Assembly (NCBI GenBank): GCA_046481785.1
Contig: JAWOJF010000319.1
Coordinates: forward strand, 1-12,224
Length of the DNA stretch: 12,224 bases
Source of the DNA: JAWOJF01 sp046481785
Lineage (GTDB): Bacteria > Bacteroidota > Ignavibacteria > Ignavibacteriales > Ignavibacteriaceae
Reading direction: 5' to 3'
Positions within the stretch are counted from its first letter, which is position 1. Each line of letters starts with the position of its first letter. The notes under the pieces were generated by a model, which worked only from the letters and a program-made list of their open reading frames with translations, ran no database searches and was not told where the DNA came from. Shown here in pieces: positions 1 through 6,741 of this stretch. Made by a program: the position numbers and the translations under genes.

Positions 1-10
1 CCAAAAATAT

Positions 11-46
11 AAAAGCCCGAATATGCTTAAAGCTATTCGGGCTTTT
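11..46 (-). terminator. Factor-independent terminator, probably bidirectional
   Basis: A perfect 13-bp inverted repeat (AAAAGCCCGAATA at 11-23 and its complement at 34-46) encloses a 10-nt loop whose ends (GC/GC) could lengthen the stem past a bulged T. The T runs are on both sides: read on the minus strand, TTTTATATTTTT follows the stem, and on the plus strand TTTTTT (43-48) does. It lies 22 bp past the stop of the last minus-strand gene, so it should end that operon. It could equally stop a plus-strand transcript arriving from outside the window. Confidence 0.9.
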
Positions 47-68
47 TTATATTTTTATATTCTGATGG

Positions 69-1169
69 TTACTTTTTCCAGGCTTTTGTAAAGAGTTTCT
101 CTGCGTTTAACCGGTATACCTTATCAATTACTATTTTAGGCAAAGCTAAACCCTTAAAAGGTAAGTCCAGGTCTTTACTATCCATAGTAGAGTCAGTTAC
201 CATAAACATCCAGTCTGATAACCATTTGTCATGAGCGGCTTCTTTAAATACAGCCGGATCTGCACCGGGATCCTGCACATTATCAGTAGCATAAATTATC
301 CGGTCCTGATATTTAATAAAAAACTCACGGGTTTTTTCTCTGTCTATTGCCGAATGATACTGCATATAACCCATACGTGCACTTAGGTCCACAGTTGCGT
401 TTGGATATTTATCAAAAAACTCTTGAAGTTTATCAAGACTCCACTCCAGGCTTCCTACATGAGCCCCCATATAGCGGGTTTCCGGATTGTTGGATAACAT
501 CCTGTCTCTTGCAGCCATTTGATCTTCATAAGAAGGCATATCGGGATGTAAATACATATGATAATGAGGATGATTACCAAAATATAGCTTCATATCATTA
601 TTTATCATCTTCTCAACCGGCAGCCAGCAGTCTTTTGGTTCTCCATGATGCCCGATAAGCGGAATATCTTTTTTTCTTAAATATTCAAATACAGGATCAA
701 AGCGGGAATCATCAATCATTACAAGATTGCTATCTTTATTACGGAAGCCCATCCCTATATTCTTCCAGACTTTTACGGCAATTGCCCCCTGGTTAAATGT
801 TGAATCAAGATAGCCGAATGTTGTATTAAGCCATTCAGAATCATCCCATCCAGCCATATAGAATGTAGATGCAAAGGCAAATACTTCGGGATTATTATTT
901 CTATGGTTTATTGCTACATTAAGCTGTTCCTCAACCGGAACAAAATCCGGGTAATCAACATTTATTGACAGTAATTTAAAATTATCTTCACGTGCAAGTT
1001 CAATCCATACTGGATCACTTGAATTAATGTGAATGTGTGCATCTATTTTCTGTACATTGTTATAATCAGAGAGCTCATAATAATCTTTTGTTTCTTTCCC
1101 GCAGCCGGAAAGGGTTATTGTAAAAATGAAAATGGGAAAAATTAATCGAGAGAAAGATTTGATGAACAT
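69..1169 (-). CDS. Amidohydrolase-family (Amidohydro_2-like) metal-dependent hydrolase, predicted lipoprotein
   Basis: A 366-residue protein. The N-terminus is a lipoprotein signal: a hydrophobic stretch at residues 9-20, then the lipobox L-S-G-C with Cys23 as the lipidation site, so it should be anchored in the periplasm or outer membrane. The mature part looks like a TIM-barrel amidohydrolase: DAHIH at 43-47 (His45 and His47 as the HxH metal pair), GHHGEP at 173-178, GAHVG at 235-239 (His237) and YATDN at 293-297 (Asp296). These match the order of metal and catalytic residues in the PF04909 (ACMSD/lactonase-like) group rather than NagA-type deacetylases. Substrate is unknown; a lactone or a sugar-derived acid is possible. 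The ATG is preceded by AGGAG 6-7 nt upstream. It is the last gene of the minus-strand operon, 36 bp after the small protein gene and just before a terminator. Confidence 0.85.
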   Translation of the reverse strand: MFIKSFSRLIFPIFIFTITLSGCGKETKDYYELSDYNNVQKIDAHIHINSSDPVWIELAREDNFKLLSINVDYPDFVPVEEQLNVAINHRNNNPEVFAFASTFYMAGWDDSEWLNTTFGYLDSTFNQGAIAVKVWKNIGMGFRNKDSNLVMIDDSRFDPVFEYLRKKDIPLIGHHGEPKDCWLPVEKMINNDMKLYFGNHPHYHMYLHPDMPSYEDQMAARDRMLSNNPETRYMGAHVGSLEWSLDKLQEFFDKYPNATVDLSARMGYMQYHSAIDREKTREFFIKYQDRIIYATDNVQDPGADPAVFKEAAHDKWLSDWMFMVTDSTMDSKDLDLPFKGLALPKIVIDKVYRLNAEKLFTKAWKK

Positions 1170-1205
1170 TTTTTTACTCCTGAGGAAAGTGATATACTAA
1201 AAAAA

Positions 1206-1517
1206 TCAGAATTCAAGATTTTTGTAGAATTCTATTTTTACCTGTTTAAAAAAAGGAAGCTGTTTGTCTAATAGTACTTCATGACTGGAATCGCCATTAA
1301 AGAAATCAAGTGTTTTATAGGCATCTTCAATATTGGGATAAGTACATTCCCAGATAAGTGTATTACATGGTTCAGCTGCAGAAACAGGCTGCATTCTTTT
1401 ACCTTTAGGAAAATCAGGGCGTGAACGTTCAAGTTCTGCAAACTTTTTCTCCAGCTCCATAAATTCTTTTTCCTTTGTGGCATCAAACTGCTGCATTATT
1501 CGCATAGTTATGCTCAT
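1206..1517 (-). CDS. Small conserved-looking protein, possible ferredoxin-fold (Dabb/NIPSNAP-like) monomer
   Basis: A 103-residue soluble protein with no signal peptide or membrane segment. The pattern is an N-terminal strand (residues 2-9), a charged helix (13-31), a central strand around CNTLIWECTY (51-60), a second helix (62-73) and a C-terminal strand (91-100). This beta-alpha-beta-beta-alpha-beta order resembles dimeric alpha+beta barrel proteins such as NIPSNAP, Dabb or sugar mutarotases. I do not recognise the exact family, and the function is unknown. The start is well supported: GGAGG (1525-1529), inside the last codons of the upstream kinase gene, lies 7 nt before the ATG. The gene begins 2 bp after the kinase stop, so the two are likely translationally coupled. 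A mutarotase or accessory role in the sugar pathway is a guess from context. Confidence 0.75.
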   Translation of the reverse strand: MSITMRIMQQFDATKEKEFMELEKKFAELERSRPDFPKGKRMQPVSAAEPCNTLIWECTYPNIEDAYKTLDFFNGDSSHEVLLDKQLPFFKQVKIEFYKNLEF

Positions 1518-1519
1518 TA

Positions 1520-2560
1520 TTAATCCTCCAATAGTTTTAAAACTTTAGTTGAAAATGAAAAACCCGGGGAAACAGTAAGGTTTCTTAACATACTCCTGTT
1601 TATTTCTTTATTAATTGTATGTGGTGAAGTTACCGAAGCACCACCGGTTAAAGTTCCTACTTGTTGTGCTTCTTTAAGAGTTAAACCGGCAGTAAGCCCT
1701 GCAATTACTCCCGAGATGAATGCATCTCCTGCACCGGCTGTACTAACAACTTCAAGATTAAGGGCAGGGAAAAATGAAAGATCAGAACCATCCCATATCC
1801 AGCTCCCATGCTTTCCGTTAGTGATGGAAAGCCTGATATCCGGGTTTATGGAACAGAAAACTTTTACTGAAAGCTCTGCAACAATCTGCGGCTCATTAAT
1901 TGAGTTGGACTTTACTGCTTTTGATGCTTCATCAAGATTTATTGCAAGTAAATCCACATGCTTTAGAATATCGGAACCTGTAACTTCATCCATTTCTTCC
2001 GAAGTAAAAGAAGCAACACGGAAAAAATTGTATTCTGTCCCAAGGTGCAGTAACTGTTCACGTGTTCTGAGCGGAACTTCGGGAACTGCCAGTGCTATGC
2101 CTTTACCCGAATAATTAATAAATTCATTTCTGGCTTTAATAATTGAAGAAGGGGAAACCGATGAACTTGCAGAATCATCCGTGGTCATATTGCCGCCGCT
2201 ATTATCCGGATAAATAAAGCAGAAAGAAAACAGGGTTGGTCTGTCCGGGTCTGACTCCACATAACGGGTTTTAATTCCTGCCTCATTCATTTCAAACAAA
2301 AGCCTGGTTCCAACCTCATCTACTCCAACACTACCAACAGGAATAACTGAAAGGCCTGTTCCTAGAAGCATCTGTACATAATGAGAAATAATATGAAGCT
2401 TGCAATAATCTTTCCTGTTCTCAAGCCGTCCGCTGCGGCTTTCCTCCCTGCCCAAAGTATGACTACCATTGAGTAAGAAGAACATCCCTGAACCTATACC
2501 GCCCGTTCCTATCATTGTTTTATAAAGGTATTTATCAGGATTTATATTTAATAATTTCAT
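1520..2560 (-). CDS. PfkB-family (ribokinase-like) carbohydrate kinase, divergent N-terminal half
   Basis: A 346-residue cytoplasmic protein. The C-terminal PfkB signature is intact: GAGDAF at 276-281 with Asp279 as the predicted catalytic base and the anion hole in front of it. The NxxE metal/phosphate motif is seen as N-L-D-E at 208-211. PVGSVGVDEVG (74-84) matches the common IGxVGxDxxG strand. The usual N-terminal sugar-binding GG...N segment is not recognisable; this region (about 15-65) is glycine-rich, then basic and His-containing. It should phosphorylate a sugar or sugar phosphate with ATP, but the substrate cannot be read from sequence. The ATG overlaps the stop of the upstream NagB-like gene (ATGA), and GGAG lies only 4 nt before the start, so coupled translation is likely. 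The pair probably acts on consecutive intermediates. Confidence 0.88.
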   Translation of the reverse strand: MKLLNINPDKYLYKTMIGTGGIGSGMFFLLNGSHTLGREESRSGRLENRKDYCKLHIISHYVQMLLGTGLSVIPVGSVGVDEVGTRLLFEMNEAGIKTRYVESDPDRPTLFSFCFIYPDNSGGNMTTDDSASSSVSPSSIIKARNEFINYSGKGIALAVPEVPLRTREQLLHLGTEYNFFRVASFTSEEMDEVTGSDILKHVDLLAINLDEASKAVKSNSINEPQIVAELSVKVFCSINPDIRLSITNGKHGSWIWDGSDLSFFPALNLEVVSTAGAGDAFISGVIAGLTAGLTLKEAQQVGTLTGGASVTSPHTINKEINRSMLRNLTVSPGFSFSTKVLKLLED

Positions 2561-3492
2561 TTTACTCCATTATTAAGTTGAACTATATATTTTCCATTCA
2601 TCTTAAAACCTAAATCCCATTCAGGATGTTCACTTATCGGATGATTGGCTGTTTCAATTGTAGCAGTAAGCATTGCATCCGGGTGTTCCTGGAGTAATGT
2701 AATAGGGTATTCAGGGGTAACCGGACCCAAAAGGGCAACCCGGAGCGCAGTTTGTTTCCAGGAGCCGGTGTCACTAAACAACCGAATTTTTTTAGCGGAT
2801 AAACATTCTTTCATCCCCAGAGTAACTGACATTGGAGGTACAAACTGGTATGCAGCGCCAAATGATCTGTGTGCCAAAGTGATTATAGTATCAATATTAT
2901 TTTCCTGAACTCTTATTGTTGAATTCCGGAGATCATCTACTGTAACATGATTAAAAGGATGCCGCCTTGCCTGGTTATATGCTACATGTCCATCCTGTCC
3001 CCATCCGCCGTATGTAATATCAATGGGAAACTCGTGAATTTTTTCTTTTATCTCTTCAATATTACTTCCGTTCAACCAGTGGCGGTTTTTTTCAGGCACA
3101 GAAAGCTCTTTTTTAATTGGGCCATAAAAATTTTTTTCCATATATCCGCGGAAGGAATAGGGATGATCTTTCGGAAGTTCGCACCCCTGCCAATCTAAAC
3201 ATTCATCCATATGAAAAACTACAAAATTATTAAGACTGATATTCTCTTTATTAACCATGTCTGTAAAGAAATCATACCAGCAATTAGGCCCGCATGGTAT
3301 AATTGCCCGGGTGGTTTTTCCATTACTGTTATTTGCTATTATATCATCGGCAAGCTCACGTGCCATTAGTTTTCCCATCTCAACAGAATCAGTGCATATC
3401 CTTAAAGGTACTTTAAGCCCCGGACTTTCCCTTAATTCATTTAAAGGAATTTTACACCATTCATATAATTCTTCTGAAGCAATTGTTTGCAT
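2557..3492 (-). CDS. NagB-like sugar-phosphate isomerase/deaminase, catalytic Glu replaced by Gln
   Basis: A 311-residue cytoplasmic protein from the preferred start. Two blocks align by eye with glucosamine-6-phosphate deaminase: HMDE at 94-97, followed by LPKDHP (Asp96 matching E. coli Asp72), and QDGHVAYNQ at 166-174 (Asp167 and His169 matching Asp141 and His143). The residue matching catalytic Glu148 is Gln174. NagB opens the sugar ring and converts GlcN6P to Fru6P plus ammonia. With this change the enzyme may be an isomerase, a deaminase for another amino sugar, or slow. It is longer than E. coli NagB (266 residues), mainly by an N-terminal extension. An upstream TTG/ATG pair (3543/3540) would add 16-17 residues but has no ribosome site; GGGAG (3503-3507) lies 10 nt before the ATG at 3492. 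It overlaps the kinase gene by 4 bp. Confidence 0.85.
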   Translation of the reverse strand: MQTIASEELYEWCKIPLNELRESPGLKVPLRICTDSVEMGKLMARELADDIIANNSNGKTTRAIIPCGPNCWYDFFTDMVNKENISLNNFVVFHMDECLDWQGCELPKDHPYSFRGYMEKNFYGPIKKELSVPEKNRHWLNGSNIEEIKEKIHEFPIDITYGGWGQDGHVAYNQARRHPFNHVTVDDLRNSTIRVQENNIDTIITLAHRSFGAAYQFVPPMSVTLGMKECLSAKKIRLFSDTGSWKQTALRVALLGPVTPEYPITLLQEHPDAMLTATIETANHPISEHPEWDLGFKMNGKYIVQLNNGVK

Positions 3493-3502
3493 AAAAATCT
3501 TT

Positions 3503-3507
3503 CTCCC
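3503..3507 (-). promoter_or_regulatory. Ribosome binding site deciding the NagB-like start
   Basis: Read on the minus strand, GGGAG followed by AAAG sits 10 nt before the ATG at 3492-3490. The longer reading frame starting at 3543 (TTG) or 3540 (ATG) has only AT-rich sequence without a purine-rich site in front, and its extra residues (KKINGRK and neighbours) do not resemble the family. The shorter start also leaves the two palindromes at 3521-3570 non-coding. Confidence 0.55.
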
Positions 3508-3520
3508 ATTTATTTTTTTT

Positions 3521-3532
3521 GCCTTATAAGGC
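3521..3532. repeat. Perfect 12-bp palindrome GCCTTATAAGGC upstream of the NagB-like gene
   Basis: A perfect self-complementary 12-mer, lying 28 bp before the preferred NagB-like start. It shares the form NCYTTATAARGN with a second perfect palindrome at 3559-3570, with centres 38 bp apart. It may be a dimeric regulator site, or chance in AT-rich DNA. Confidence 0.45.
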
Positions 3533-3558
3533 TGTTTCATCAAACTACATAATTAAAC

Positions 3559-3570
3559 ACTTTATAAAGT
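3559..3570. repeat. Perfect 12-bp palindrome ACTTTATAAAGT between permease and NagB-like genes
   Basis: Second perfect 12-mer palindrome of the 87-bp gap between the permease stop and the NagB-like start. It has the same TTATAA centre and flanking C/G positions as the one at 3521-3532. Together they could mark an internal promoter or operator that lets the NagB-like and kinase genes be expressed apart from the glycosidase. Confidence 0.4.
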
Positions 3571-3579
3571 TCTTATTTC

Positions 3580-4440
3580 TTACTCTGCCATCAGGTAAAT
3601 AGCTGCAAATGCTATAAGCATACCAAATAAAATTACCGGATGAGGAATCACTGCATAAATAATAAGAGATATTATTACTGTTATTACCGGTGCAAGTGAC
3701 ATCATAGGTACTACTATTATAGCTTTACCATATTTTATGGCATAAGCGAAAAACAAAAATCCGACTGCATTAAGTAACTGAATAATAAATGCCGAATAAA
3801 CACCGCTTAATCCCCAATTAATATTTACTGAAAAGTCTGTCATTAAAAGTGCAAAAGGGATCAGAAAAACTGAACTGATCATTAAATAAAAAGTTATACT
3901 TTCTGAATTAACTGTGGAGCTTATGAATTTCATAATAAATGCCTGGAGGCCCCATAAAACAAAAACTATAACAGCCAGTATTATCCATAAGTATCCATTA
4001 GCCGCAGAATCTTCCGGGGGGCGGTATGAGAGCAGCAGTATTGCTATCAGGGCCAGGGCTATTCCTACAGATGCTTTTATATTTGCTTTTTCTTTTAGCA
4101 GTGTAATAGAAAATATAATTGTAACTATTGGGTATAAAGAAATAAGCGGGAAGAGGATATAAGCCGGCCCCATTCTTAAAGCCTGGAATAAAATAAGCTG
4201 TCCGCCTGAACCGAATAGACCGGCAAGTATACAGTAGAACACAGATCTTTTATCCATGTTAAGCTGCCAGTTAACCCGTTTTAATGCTGCCAGGGAAACA
4301 GGAATCATTGTAAGTGCCCACGCAGAATATCCTAAAGTTGCCGGAAAACCTGCTTTTTCAGGAATCTCAATTAAGGCTCCCCAGATTCCCCAAAGTATGG
4401 TAACTGTAATTGCATGAACCAGCCAGATTTTATCTTTCAT
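3580..4440 (-). CDS. EamA/DMT-superfamily permease (10 TM)
   Basis: A 286-residue integral inner-membrane protein with about ten hydrophobic segments, arranged as two five-helix halves (roughly residues 5-140 and 148-285). This is the usual size and internal duplication of EamA transporters of the drug/metabolite superfamily. Typical features are the tryptophan-glycine-rich first helix (WGIWGALIE, 17-25), a basic helix end with LKEKAN (115-120) closing the first half, and WGLQAFIMK (163-171) early in the second. The superfamily includes sugar importers (RhaT, glucose/ribose porters) as well as exporters, so direction and substrate are not certain. The setting, between a glycosidase and sugar-phosphate enzymes, favours monosaccharide uptake. 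The gene starts 12 bp after the glycosidase stop, and its AAAGG ribosome site overlaps that stop (TAAAGG), indicating coupling. Confidence 0.87.
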   Translation of the reverse strand: MKDKIWLVHAITVTILWGIWGALIEIPEKAGFPATLGYSAWALTMIPVSLAALKRVNWQLNMDKRSVFYCILAGLFGSGGQLILFQALRMGPAYILFPLISLYPIVTIIFSITLLKEKANIKASVGIALALIAILLLSYRPPEDSAANGYLWIILAVIVFVLWGLQAFIMKFISSTVNSESITFYLMISSVFLIPFALLMTDFSVNINWGLSGVYSAFIIQLLNAVGFLFFAYAIKYGKAIIVVPMMSLAPVITVIISLIIYAVIPHPVILFGMLIAFAAIYLMAE

Positions 4441-4452
4441 TTGTGTTTACCT

Positions 4453-6510
4453 TTATTTGGGTTCTGCTTTTATTAACAGGTGTTTGTTAAAATTAACTTT
4501 CAGTTTAGCAACTGGCCCTGTTACAGTTCCAAGTTCTTTATTATTCTCGTAATCCGTTATTGTATATGATTTATTTTCAAGTCCTCTTAATTCAATTTCA
4601 CCGGAAAATTCATTAGCAAAAAAGGCATAATACATTAGCTGGTCTTTTTTAATTGCATGTGCCTCCGGTCGGTCAAAACCTATATCATAAAGTTCTCCTC
4701 TGTACAAACCTTTGGAAAGCATATTATCATTATAGATTTTAATCCACTTTGCCCATTCTTTTTCTTTTTCGGGAGTTAGGGTAACATCACCGGTTTCTTT
4801 ATTTAAATGTGCACCAACAGGCCAGGTAAACTTTGTTGCAATCACTCCGCCAATACCAACGGTTGAGGCAAAATCACTTTTGTTATCGCTTAGTTCAACA
4901 TGATCACCTGCAAAAGCAGTTTTCGATTGTGTTAATCCTAATAATGTTTTCCCTTTTATTCTTACATGCCATGAACTGTGGGGATCTGAAGAAACCGTCT
5001 GATTCATATAAGGAAGAATGTGGAATGATTGGTTTGTTCCGCAGGGACAAATTTGTATAACCGCATCGGGATTTATACTTAGTGCAGTTTCATAAATCAT
5101 CTTGTATAATTCCGGCAGTTTCTCTGTTGATTCCTCAGGGTATGCGTGCTTATGAGCCGGGTTGTAACATGGTGGTACAGTGTTGAGATTATTGCCGTCA
5201 ATTTTTAATCCTTCATAGCCCCAGTCTTTTATTGCTTTTATTACAAAATCCTTAGTAAGTTTTTGTACTTCCTCCGAAGCGGGACAAAGAAAAAAAGATT
5301 TCCAGAATTGAATAAACACAGGTGACTGATCTTCATTCAGCAGCATATATTCAGGATGTTCTGTGAACATATCAGTTTTAGGATATACTGAGAGAGGCAT
5401 CCACCATAACCGGGCTTTTGCTCCTGCAGCATGGATACTGTCAACCACTTTTTTCATATCAGCATCACCGTTAGGAAATTTATCTTCCGGAAGGTAATAA
5501 TCACCCACTGCAGATTCCCATCCGTAATCAAGTGTAATCCAGTCAAAGCCTAATTTTTTAATTACAGGAAATGTGCCGTAAAACTTTTCCATAGTAAAAT
5601 CTTTTTCGTATCCCCAGCCGCACCATTCTGTTCCATAAGCATCTTCAGGAATTTTTTTAAATTCTATTCCCTGTGCTTCCATAAACCTGCTGTAACTTGT
5701 TAACGTAGAGAAGTAATCTCCTGTATGTACCGAGACGAAAGTGGTAAACGTGGTATAAGTCTCTCCTGGTTTTATAATGATGGGTTTTTCATATTTAACA
5801 GAAATTTCAGCAGTGCTATTTTCATTTACTGATGTGGGCAGAGAGATTAACTTTGGAACCATTTCAACATGCCCTACTGCCAAACCAACATCTTTTCTCC
5901 ATACGTCCGCAATGGGAGTTCCTCCGCCGTAATCAACATTATTCATACCCAGGTAATTGTCACGTTTATAACCTATACCAAGTTGCTGAATCCAATCATT
6001 ATCCCAACCATAAGAACCGGGCTGGTAAGACCAAAAAACTGTGCTATCCTTTACTTCTTTATCAGGAGATATATAATACTGGTTATTAACCCAGCCTGTA
6101 AAATTCAGCTCCTTATTCCCGGTGTTTTCATAAACAATATTAAAAAAGAGCATTGCGGGGAATTCCTTGTAACTTATTACCGATACAATTTTTTTCAAAT
6201 TTCCGGAAGTACCTGTTATAACTATTTTTTTCCCCTTCCCGGTTTTACCGGATATTTCATCTTCGGTGTGCCCGGTATATTTGAAATTATCTGTTACTTC
6301 AAGGCCATTGAACATAAATTCCGAGCTTGAAAAATCACCCAGCAATATTTCATTATTATTAATCCGGGAGATTATCCGGCTTTTCAATTGACTGTCATAT
6401 TCAATTGATATGTTTTCCCCGTTAAAACGGAGGCTTTTTTGAGAATAGGATAATCCGGTATTTAGAAGTGTAAAGAGGATAATAAAACTTATAGAGAATT
6501 TGCTTATCAT
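4453..6510 (-). CDS. Secreted GH36/melibiase-like glycoside hydrolase
   Basis: A 685-residue protein with a Sec signal peptide (hydrophobic residues 7-20, likely cleaved near SYSQ, 21-24). An N-terminal beta-rich domain (about 25-285) precedes a TIM barrel (about 290-600) and a C-terminal beta domain (about 605-685), the usual three-part build of clan GH-D enzymes. In the barrel, WCGWGYEKDF (296-305), ITLDYGW (325-331), the predicted nucleophile in GLKIDGN (434-440, Asp438) and the predicted acid/base in SSDPHSS (507-513, Asp509) are at the places expected for alpha-galactosidases and alpha-N-acetylgalactosaminidases. The exact sugar is not decided by what I can see. There is no lipobox and no T9SS domain (it ends LLIKAEPK), so it should be periplasmic. 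AAGGA lies 9 nt before the ATG. It opens the catabolic gene run and has a 231-bp leader region with operator-like repeats. Confidence 0.88.
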   Translation of the reverse strand: MISKFSISFIILFTLLNTGLSYSQKSLRFNGENISIEYDSQLKSRIISRINNNEILLGDFSSSEFMFNGLEVTDNFKYTGHTEDEISGKTGKGKKIVITGTSGNLKKIVSVISYKEFPAMLFFNIVYENTGNKELNFTGWVNNQYYISPDKEVKDSTVFWSYQPGSYGWDNDWIQQLGIGYKRDNYLGMNNVDYGGGTPIADVWRKDVGLAVGHVEMVPKLISLPTSVNENSTAEISVKYEKPIIIKPGETYTTFTTFVSVHTGDYFSTLTSYSRFMEAQGIEFKKIPEDAYGTEWCGWGYEKDFTMEKFYGTFPVIKKLGFDWITLDYGWESAVGDYYLPEDKFPNGDADMKKVVDSIHAAGAKARLWWMPLSVYPKTDMFTEHPEYMLLNEDQSPVFIQFWKSFFLCPASEEVQKLTKDFVIKAIKDWGYEGLKIDGNNLNTVPPCYNPAHKHAYPEESTEKLPELYKMIYETALSINPDAVIQICPCGTNQSFHILPYMNQTVSSDPHSSWHVRIKGKTLLGLTQSKTAFAGDHVELSDNKSDFASTVGIGGVIATKFTWPVGAHLNKETGDVTLTPEKEKEWAKWIKIYNDNMLSKGLYRGELYDIGFDRPEAHAIKKDQLMYYAFFANEFSGEIELRGLENKSYTITDYENNKELGTVTGPVAKLKVNFNKHLLIKAEPK

Positions 6511-6582
6511 ATATATTAGTCCTTCTTTTTAAAAGCGTTTTTGTAAAATGCAGTGAAATGGAAATTATTGTGTGTTTTTGGG

Positions 6583-6596
6583 TTAATCAAGATTAA
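6583..6596. repeat. Short inverted repeat TTAATC-AA-GATTAA in the glycosidase leader
   Basis: Two perfect 6-bp arms separated by 2 bp, 73 bp before the glycosidase start and immediately next to the GAAAG repeats at 6600-6626. It could be part of the operator or promoter; in AT-rich DNA a chance origin is possible. Confidence 0.35.
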
Positions 6597-6599
6597 AAG

Positions 6600-6626
6600 C
6601 TTTCACTTAGATATAAATAACTTTCA
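6600..6626 (-). promoter_or_regulatory. Candidate DeoR-type operator: two TGAAAG repeats upstream of the glycosidase
   Basis: Read on the minus strand, GTTGAAAGTTATT is followed 21 bp later by AGTGAAAGC, so two TGAAAG units lie about two helical turns apart on one face. The same GAAAG(T) core occurs four times in the divergent region beside the DeoR-family gene. DeoR-family proteins are known to bind direct repeats of this TTTC/GAAA kind. The assignment to the neighbouring regulator is inferred. Confidence 0.5.
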
Positions 6627-6685
6627 ACTCCTTACGAATCTAAATATAAAAATATATATACGCAAGCAAATTTTTGTAAGGAGTT
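6626..6685. repeat. Long-spaced inverted repeat AACTCCTTAC / GTAAGGAGTT
   Basis: Perfect 10-bp arms at 6626-6635 and 6676-6685. They extend inward by a G-T pair and two A-T pairs to 13, with an AT-rich 34-nt spacer. No T run follows on either strand, so it is not a terminator. One arm abuts the GAAAG repeat. It could be a dyad binding site or a leader-RNA hairpin ahead of the glycosidase gene. One arm contains AAGGAG, the other its complement. The remaining part of the 231-bp gap (6686-6741) shows nothing else I can name. Confidence 0.55.
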
Positions 6686-6741
6686 AAAAAAATGAAAACT
6701 TAATCGAAGAGAGGTGTTTTTAACTTACACAAGCCAAAACG

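Noticed and set aside
1716..2114. 132-codon plus-strand open frame opposite the kinase gene
   Set aside because: It lies across the conserved GAGDAF region of the kinase in antisense and shows no protein-like features of its own.
3493..3543. Longer NagB-like start at TTG 3543 or ATG 3540
   Set aside because: No ribosome site precedes it and the region contains a perfect palindrome; GGGAG stands before the ATG at 3492.
5869..6330. 153-codon plus-strand open frame opposite the glycosidase gene
   Set aside because: It is antisense to a well-supported enzyme, with no recognisable domain; its composition is that of a reversed coding frame.
6692..6703. Three-codon frame ATG-AAA-ACT-TAA after AAGGAG on the plus strand, as a leader peptide
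   Set aside because: Too short to support, and the AAGGAG is explained as one arm of the inverted repeat.
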